Assembly: GCA_001695595.3 (NCBI GenBank)
Contig: MBPM02000029.1
Location: 725,501 to 789,500 of the forward strand
Source: Plasmopara viticola
Lineage: Eukaryota > Oomycota > Peronosporomycetes > Peronosporales > Peronosporaceae
Length of the DNA: 64,000 nt
Direction of reading: 5' to 3'
Part shown: positions 57,039 through 64,000 of the stretch, piece after piece
Layout of the letters: every line of letters starts with the position of its first letter
How positions within the stretch are numbered: the stretch's first letter is position 1
The notes under the pieces: model-generated
What the model saw: the letters and a program-made list of their open reading frames with translations, nothing else
What the model was told of the DNA's origin: nothing
Database searches by the model: none
Made by a program: the position numbers and the translations under genes

Positions 57039-60000
57039 ATGGCTAGTCCTACTAACAAGTCGTACATGTCAATGGCGACACCCAACGACGTCAAGAATTA
57101 CACAAACGAAGTTGGCCAGATCCAATGGGCTCAAGTCCCGCTGAACGCCGCTTTGGACAAACTCAAGACGTCTCGAGAAGGTCTGACGTCGGATGAGGCT
57201 GAGAAACGTTTAGCCGAGCATGGCCCGAACAAGCTCCCGGAAGAAAGGTCAACAAGTTGACCCTTTTTCTAGGCTTCATGTGGAATCCGCTGTCGTGGGC
57301 TATGGAAGTGGCTGCTGTTCTGTCGATTGTGTTGCTGGACTATGCCGACTTTGCACTGATTTTGTTCCTGCTATTGCTAAACGCTTGCATTGGTTATATC
57401 GAAGAAGTCCAAGCTGGTGATGCCGTGTCGGCACTGATGGGTCAATTGGCACCAGAGGCCAAAGTGTTTCGAGATGGTGAGATCAAAAACATTCCAGCCG
57501 ATTTGCTCGTCCCTGGCGACGTGCTGCGTGTGCGTCTGGGTGATGTAATTCCTGCCGATCTAAGTTCCTTGAGGGTGACGCAGTCAAGGTGGATCAGTCG
57601 TCGCTGACGGGTGAGTCATTGCCGGTCACAAAGCGCGAAGGTGACGAGGGCTACTCGGGATCTGTGGTGAAGCAGGGTGAGATCGAAGCTGTTGTGACCA
57701 GCACGGGTGCAAACACGTTCTGGGCCGCGCTGCTGAAAAGATCGCGTCTGCGGAGTCACATGGTCGTCTACAATGGTACTGACTACGGTTGGAAACTTTG
57801 CATGGTGTCGATCGGGTTCTGGTGCATTGTGGAACTACTGGTGCAGATGGCTGGACGGTCATCGCAGAATCCTTGCGTGATCGTAACGGACGGGTGTCTT
57901 GGTGTGGCTAACATTCTAGTGCTTATCGTGGGTGGAATTCCCGTCGCCATGCCGACTGTCTTATCGGTTACGTTGGCAATCGGGTCTTCGGCTCTAGCTA
58001 AAGAGAATGCTATCGTGACTCGTCTGACATGTATTGAAGAAATGGCTTCTATGGAGATACTGTGCTCGGACAAGACGGGAACACTTACGCTGAATAAGCT
58101 CTCTGTGGACATGGACAACTTGATTCCGTACAACAACTTTACCGCAGCTGACATTCTCAAGTACGGTGCCCTGTCAGCTCGTTTGGAGAACAACGAGGCT
58201 ATTGACGTCGTGTGTCATAACACGTATCCAGGCAAGGACACGATGTGGGATGAGTATACTTTACTGCACTACACGCCATTCGACCCTACAACGAAGCGCA
58301 CGATTGCAAAGCTTAAGGACAACAAAACGGGCGAGATCTTCCGAGCTGTGAAGGGCGCCCCACAGGTTGTGCTGGACATGGACGTTAACGCTGACAAGCT
58401 GCGCGTGGAGGTTGAAGATCGCATCAACGAGTTTGCTTCCCGCGGCTACCGTGGTTTGGGTGTTGGTATCTCTCGCAGTGGCGATGTTCCGGTGGAGGAA
58501 TGCGAGTGGCAGATGATTGGTCTCCTGCCGCTGTTCGACCCGCCTCGTCACGACACCGCGGACACAGTTAAAAGGGCTATCGCTCTTGGCGTTGCAGTGA
58601 AGATGGTGACGGGTGACCAGAGGGCTATTGCCGTAGAGACGTGCCGTCAACTAGGAATGCCAACCAACATTCTTGACACATCTTTCTTCAACACTGCTCC
58701 GCCTGCTGGACTAAACTTGGCTCAGATGATCTACAATACCGATGGTTTCGCTCAAGTCTTCCCGGAGCACAAATTCGAAATTGTTAAGCACCTCCAGTCA
58801 TTAAACAAGGTGGTGGGCATGACAGGTGACGGTGTGAACGATGCTCCAGCCCTGGCTCAAGCCGACATTGGTATTGCTGTAGATGACGCGACGGATGCTG
58901 CGCGTGCTGCTGCTGATATTGTTCTTGTCTCGCCCGGTCTGAGTGTGATCATCACGGCAATTCGCATGAGTCGTGAAATTTTTTTGCGTATGAAAAACTA
59001 TGCCATGTACTCAATCGCCATGACGGTGCGTATCGTGTTTACGTTTGGTATCCTGACGGTCGCGTGGAATTGGTACTTCCCTCCGCTTCTTGTTGTGATT
59101 CTGGCTATCCTTAACGATGGTACGATCTTGACGATCTCAAAGGACAACGTCAAGCTTCTCCTTACCCTGACTCGTGGAAACTGAAGGAGGTGTTTATTTC
59201 GTCAATCGCATTCGGCCTATGGCTGACTTTGTCAACAATCGTGCTGTTTGCAGTCATAAACAACTCGAATGGTTTTGAGGGGCAGGCGTTGAAATCTTTG
59301 TGTGGACTGCATGAAAAAGGAATGCCACGACTTTTTTAAAAACCAGTACCAAGCGTGCGTAATGGTTAACAATTCGACCGGATGCGGTGAAATGACGGGG
59401 AGCGTGAAGCAGTCAGCTAGCGTTTCTGATGTGGGCGCTTTCCGTAATGGCGCCGTTAGTGCATACTGGACGCAGTACCAGGAAAAGTACGATTCACGGT
59501 CAAAACTCTTCGAGGACCTTGCGGAAGTGAAATTGAACAACTTGCCAAACGACGCCACGCCGTCTGCAGAGACAGCATACAACCAGTATGTGTACGAGTA
59601 CACTCTGGGCATTGGTGGGGTAGCCTACGGAGGCGACTACGACGTTTTTAATGCTGCTCAGCTAGGAAATGGTGTGAATTTATCGGCGACGACGAGGTGC
59701 CCATCACGAATCAGGTCAGCTTTTGTCAGTACGTGTGGGGCTTTAGCAACTGGAACTCTACATGGACACGCGACAACGAAATGGTCGGCCCTGGTATTCA
59801 GCGCAAAGAAGGCGTGTTGCGTTCGCTGGTATATCTCCAAGTATCAATCTCCGGTCAGGCTTTGATTTTTGTGACCGTACTGCCGGCAGCAACAACTGGT
59901 TTTTGCTGAAAAGCCATGCAATTTGCTGCTGATTGCCTTTGTCTTTGCCCAAGTGGTTGCCTCGGTAATCGGGTGGATCGGTTTTGGTGGCTACCCGGCG

Positions 60001-60233
60001 GATCGTGTTGCTGTAATCGGTGCGGCGGTGGTTACACACTTATCGCGTGGCTTTGGGCCATTGTTTGGCAGTTTCCACTTGACCTGATCAAATTTATGGT
60101 AAATTACATTCTGACGAAGGACACATACAAGTCCAAGGCCTTCACTGAGCGCATTAACGCGGGTCACCCGACAATGAGGCATTCTGCAGTGACGAACACG
60201 CAGCGTTCCATTCGCGCCAGTGTCACCGTTTAA
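57039..60233 (+). CDS. Plasma-membrane P-type H+-ATPase (P3A), frame-disrupted
   Basis: Proton pump that uses ATP to energise the plasma membrane. ATG at 57039, stop at 60233, no intron needed. Visible landmarks: membrane segments from about 57260; the actuator TGES at 57607-57618; VGGIPVAMPTVLSVTLAIG near 57930, with the P of TM4; the phosphorylation site CSDKTGTLTLNK near 58069; KGAPQVV; MTGDGVNDAPAL near 58820; and C-terminal membrane helices. Between 59260 and 59800 lies a long, Cys- and Asn-rich insertion (for example MKKECHDFFKNQYQACVM) absent from the yeast/plant pumps I know; oomycete pumps are known to carry such an insertion. About ten frame changes (near 57248, 57561, 57722, 57772, 57797, 59153, 59290, 59690, 59872, 59905 and 60030) interrupt it; three between 57720 and 57800 cancel out. 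Nearly all are explained by one missing base in a short run, so sequence error or a very recent pseudogene are the options. Confidence 0.9.
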
Positions 60234-63200
60234 GATTGTGACGAACTTCTAGCGTTAGCATTGAGATAAAAGAGTCAATGTTAGGCGTGTTTTGATTTGT
60301 TTGTTGCGTGTGTGCCGAAGTTACTTTTGATTAGTCTACAGAAAAACCCTTATGTGTATGTCATCTCTAATAAGTTTGTATCTATCAGATATGTGGTACT
60401 TATCAGCACAGCGCTGTACTTTGAATTTATAGACGCGGCCAGTCAACCTAAGACGCAACGGAACGGCTGTGCGTATGTGGTGCAGCCGAGGTACAGCTTC
60501 CGGCTAAAACAAACGCGAGTTGGTTTCGCATTACAAATCGTCAAATAACGTCACGAAGAAGAGGGCTAAAACTATAGTTGTGTGGCTCTAGCTAATGATG
60601 TTATCAAGGATTACTTTTTAGAGCAAAAGCGCAATGAGGACTGCGATTATAGCCCGCAGTATAGCTATTTATCGAAAGATAGATTCTGGATAATGAAACA
60701 AGCAACGATGAGATCTGGGCTTACAGCGGTTTTAGACCTGAGCCAGCAGCTAGCTAGCTTCCTAAGGCCCTGACCAATCAATGTCTCTAGGTAGGTCCTG
60801 GTCTTAAACAACATGAGAATCATGGTCAGACTATCCACATGGTCAGACTATTCGCGTAGTAGAACAAATCCTAAATGTCCGTTTCCTCATCTTTATAGAA
60901 ACGTATGACTTAAGTTAAACACGTCGATGATGTATCTACAGTGCGGGCAAGAACCTCAACCAATACAGACTGCCTCACTCGCAAGCGTAACTCATTCTTG
61001 GATCTCAGCAACACGCATTCTTGTTATGCAATTAATTTTCATGGCAAGCATTTACTCTTAACTTTCCATCAAATTTATGCAGCCGATCATCGTGACAAAT
61101 GACAGTTATTACAGGTCTAAATTTCTGAACGGATCGATAAATAGTGAACCTCTCGTTGAGAAAATTAAAACGATGCCACTTCGAGATAAAGAACGCTATT
61201 TTGAAAGTATGTGATTGTTGCTGACACTATCCTCGCTGCCAAAGTCATTGAATCGCTTGATGCGTCTAAAATACCAGCATTATGTACTCGTGCAATCATC
61301 CTGCCGGTAGGATCAACGGTGGCGTAATCAGCATAATTTGACCATTACGGGATCGTTTTGGATCACTACAAAACAATTGATCTATAGTCAGGAGCCTGTT
61401 CGCCTCCGCACATCCCATCAGTGCGAACATATGTAAGCTGTAGTCGTTGCCATAAGGAGAATACGGAAGCACCTTTGTCATGATGTCTATTAGCACCTCT
61501 GGAGCTGTTCTGCAGAATATTGTAAATGTGCGTTGTTTTGCTGGGCTTGCCGGGATCGTCTGCTAAAAAATAACGTATTCACCGTAGTGTAATAGACAAA
61601 TCGGACGTAGCCGTAGGCCAATGCAGATCGTAGCTTGATGTAATAGCAAAGCTGTGACGTAATCATCTTCACCGTCAGGTTCGCCGGTAACGGCTATTAC
61701 GCGTATGATTTAACGTTTCCGAAATACACATACACTAGTACTATATATAAAAATTGGCAATTGTACAGTTCCAGACCAGAAAAATGGTCCAGGTGTCCCA
61801 TGATCATTGGAAATCAAGAGACCTTATTGGCCGAAAATAATTCAAGATGTGTTAAGGCTAAATGGAGTAAAGAAAAAGAATAGTCTTCAGGTGAGTAAAA
61901 GTAGATGTCTGAGATCCACCAGATAGGCTTTAGCAAGAAAAGAATTCGTAAGAGCCCTCCATTTAATATTACTGTTTAATTTGCTAAAGCAGCTGACACT
62001 TCATCTCCTTCACCAAATTTGCCCCGCTCGCCTCCCCCTACGACTGACTCTCAATAAGCTTTCTCCGCAAATGTGTTACAAAAGCAGCGTAACTCACGTT
62101 TGGCTATCGCGTAATAGGCGTAGTCTTCACAAAACATGTACTTGCTTTGACGTAATAGGACTCGACGTCAAAATTAGGTTGTGCAGTACACTGAGAAGCA
62201 CTTGGTATGGATGCATCGAATTGCACTTGGTAGGCTTTGGTCTTTCCAACGTGCACTGCATCAAGTATCACAACATTGTTGAAAACTCTAATGTGAAATA
62301 GGTTAAGCGCTTCTTTTTTGTACTGCCACTAACAGAAGATAGATAGCGGTAACTTTGCAAGTAAACTTTAGATAAGCAGCCGATACTTCATAATGTCACT
62401 AGCTCGCTTTTTACGGCGAATTGTTGCACATTTCGGCAAACAGATTGTTAAAGCCCATCATTCGTCAATGTATACAATCAGTAAATATGATAATTTCTCT
62501 TTTGTTTTTCTGGCTGAGAGACCTAAGTCAAAGTCATGACACTTGAGCCTAATCTTGATTTGTATCTGGTCTCAGTCGTGTTGTCACAAGCTTCAAAGAC
62601 TTTTAAGAAATAATAATATGCACACATGTGTAGTGAACTATCAGCAAATCCACGTATGTACCCAACTCTTTTAAACCGTTGTTAAAAATGCAGTCTTAGC
62701 TTTAGATTGTAAACATTCCTATAGATATACGCGCACAATACACCTTACATAAGCTCAGATCGAATTGCGGGTGTGTGTATAGTGTTGATTATGCGCTGCA
62801 AAAATCTACGAATGACTAGTCTGGCCTAATATCGCTTGGTGTCACCTCGTGCGTCAAAGTATACAACGACTTGCATGTAATGACTTGCTTATCGTCGATA
62901 GTGTTTTGTGTTACAAGATATTGATTGCTTTTTTTATAGCGCAATCATATCCACTTCCATAGCGTCCTTCCATTTTTACCACTTTATAAAACTTGCAGCC
63001 TGCGTGTGACTTATTGAAAGCAGTTCGACGCACACAATAGTCGTAACGGCTGTCTCACTCTAGTCTCTCGAGTGAGCTAGGAAATGTTTGCCTTTTTAGG
63101 TATGTTACTTTAAGCTGGCGTTCGATGTGGCTCCTGTAGCGTATAATCTGATTTAATGTAGATTATATTGCATTTCCTATTGGAAATGCTTATTAGACTG

Positions 63201-64000
63201 TATGTATATGTCCGACTGGTACTCACTTATTGCCTCGTAAGTTTGCTTACTCGGCTTCCATCTCACTTGAGCGTGGCGCTCACATTCAGTTACTAAGGGT
63301 ACTACTACCTGAGCGGTACGCTGGATATCAGCTTCTATTTAGTCTAACGATCCTTCATTAACATCTCGATCGACACGATCAAGACATTGAAAATAGTCAG
63401 ATTAATCTTAAAAAAAACAGGTTCTGAACTGTCTACGGTGAACATCTCATGAACCCTTAGATTTTCAGTTTGGCATAATTTTATAAGCTTAGAGCGCCGA
63501 TCAAGATGTTTATAACATTTTAGTCAGCTTGCTGCAGTCATTTAGCGGACGCAGTTGCGTACCCGACGAGGGCATAGTCTTGCGCCGACGCGAGTCACAG
63601 GGGATCTATTTTCGTCCGTAGGCTTCCTGGGTTGCGGACGCGTTGACGATGTTCTTCTCACTTTTTTTGTTGAGGAGAGTGTAACGCTCATTTTTTACAA
63701 TGCATTATATAGCCCATACTTTATCATGATACAAGCATCTGCGTCGTCTAAAACATTTACTAGACTTGATGCATCGCCATTCCACTCGCGCGATCATCTA
63801 TCGAATTATATTGTCTCTTGTAGAGATAATAATAAATCGGCTCGATTATTCGACGATCGCACGAAGTTATCACTTTAGTGCTTCCGATTTTAATCATTTT
63901 TAGGAAACGACATCGTTTGCTTCAAACTTGATGTACAATGACTCGGTCTCAGTCTTACCTTGATCTACTGTCAGCCCCGTTAAAATCTTAGAGCTTCATT
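60234..64000. other. Gene-free right end of the window
   Basis: About 3.8 kb with stops in all frames. A weak copia-like fragment is listed separately at 61296-61672. An open frame of 107 codons at 63555-63878 (plus) lies in a slightly GC-richer patch but has no recognisable domain or signal peptide. No RNA gene or tandem repeat seen. Confidence 0.5.
61296..61672 (-). pseudogene. Possible copia RNase H end fragment
   Basis: Minus-strand pieces in different frames: FLADDPGKPSKTTHIYNIL near 61500-61560, and VLIDIMTKVLPYSPYGN near 61450-61500, which resembles the LADIMTKALP end of copia polyproteins. Short and broken; tentative. Confidence 0.4.

Noticed and set aside
57039..60233. Programmed ribosomal frameshifting to explain the broken H+-ATPase and IML1 frames
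   Set aside because: There are about ten shifts per gene, at different short runs without a common slippery site, stop context or downstream structure. Sequence error or recent decay fits better.

Overview
The window looks like a stretch of a plant-pathogenic oomycete genome, most likely a Peronosporales member (Phytophthora or downy-mildew type). The reasons are a broken Crinkler (CRN) effector gene, a plasma-membrane H+-ATPase with a long Cys-containing insertion near its C-terminal membrane segments, a GH19 chitinase, short 60-80 nt GT-AG introns, and compact housekeeping genes separated by long repeat-filled gaps. The species is an inference; no marker gene fixes it.

Layout. 1-9971 is a gene island: SMC4 (condensin ATPase, minus strand, running off the left edge), UBA3 (NEDD8-activating E1 subunit, minus) and a divergent multi-exon coiled-coil gene (plus). 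10485-16454 is a decayed Ty3/gypsy element on the minus strand with two LTRs and a polypurine tract. 16455-20847 has no recognisable gene. A GH19 chitinase (20848-21639) is followed by a non-LTR retrotransposon insertion with a perfect 13-bp target duplication, a three-unit array of about 418 bp carrying tRNA-like sequences, and a 135-bp tandem duplication. A tandem-GAF cyclic-nucleotide phosphodiesterase occupies 25629-29159.

29900-38800 is AT-rich and full of stops. It still shows an A32-type packaging ATPase, a protein-primed family-B DNA polymerase and a tail-fibre/S74-like module, so I read it as a decayed Maverick/Polinton (virus-like DNA transposon). A decayed Ty1/copia element with 146-147 bp LTRs (39084-43527) follows, then the CRN pseudogene (43774-44801).

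45150-51982 is a second gene island on the minus strand: a choline/carnitine O-acyltransferase and, 96 bp upstream, IML1/DEPDC5 (GATOR1 subunit). After another repeat-rich gap comes the P-type H+-ATPase (57039-60233). The last 3.8 kb has no clear gene.

The most pervasive oddity is frame quality. SMC4, UBA3, chitinase and the acyltransferase are uninterrupted. IML1, the H+-ATPase, the phosphodiesterase and one exon of the coiled-coil gene keep conserved protein sequence but are cut by many one-base frame changes, mostly apparent losses in short homopolymers, with essentially no nonsense substitutions. Uncorrected sequencing/consensus errors or very recent decay would both explain this. The functional genes are housekeeping (chromosome condensation, neddylation, TORC1 nutrient signalling, acyl transfer, proton pumping, cyclic-nucleotide signalling) and do not form one pathway.
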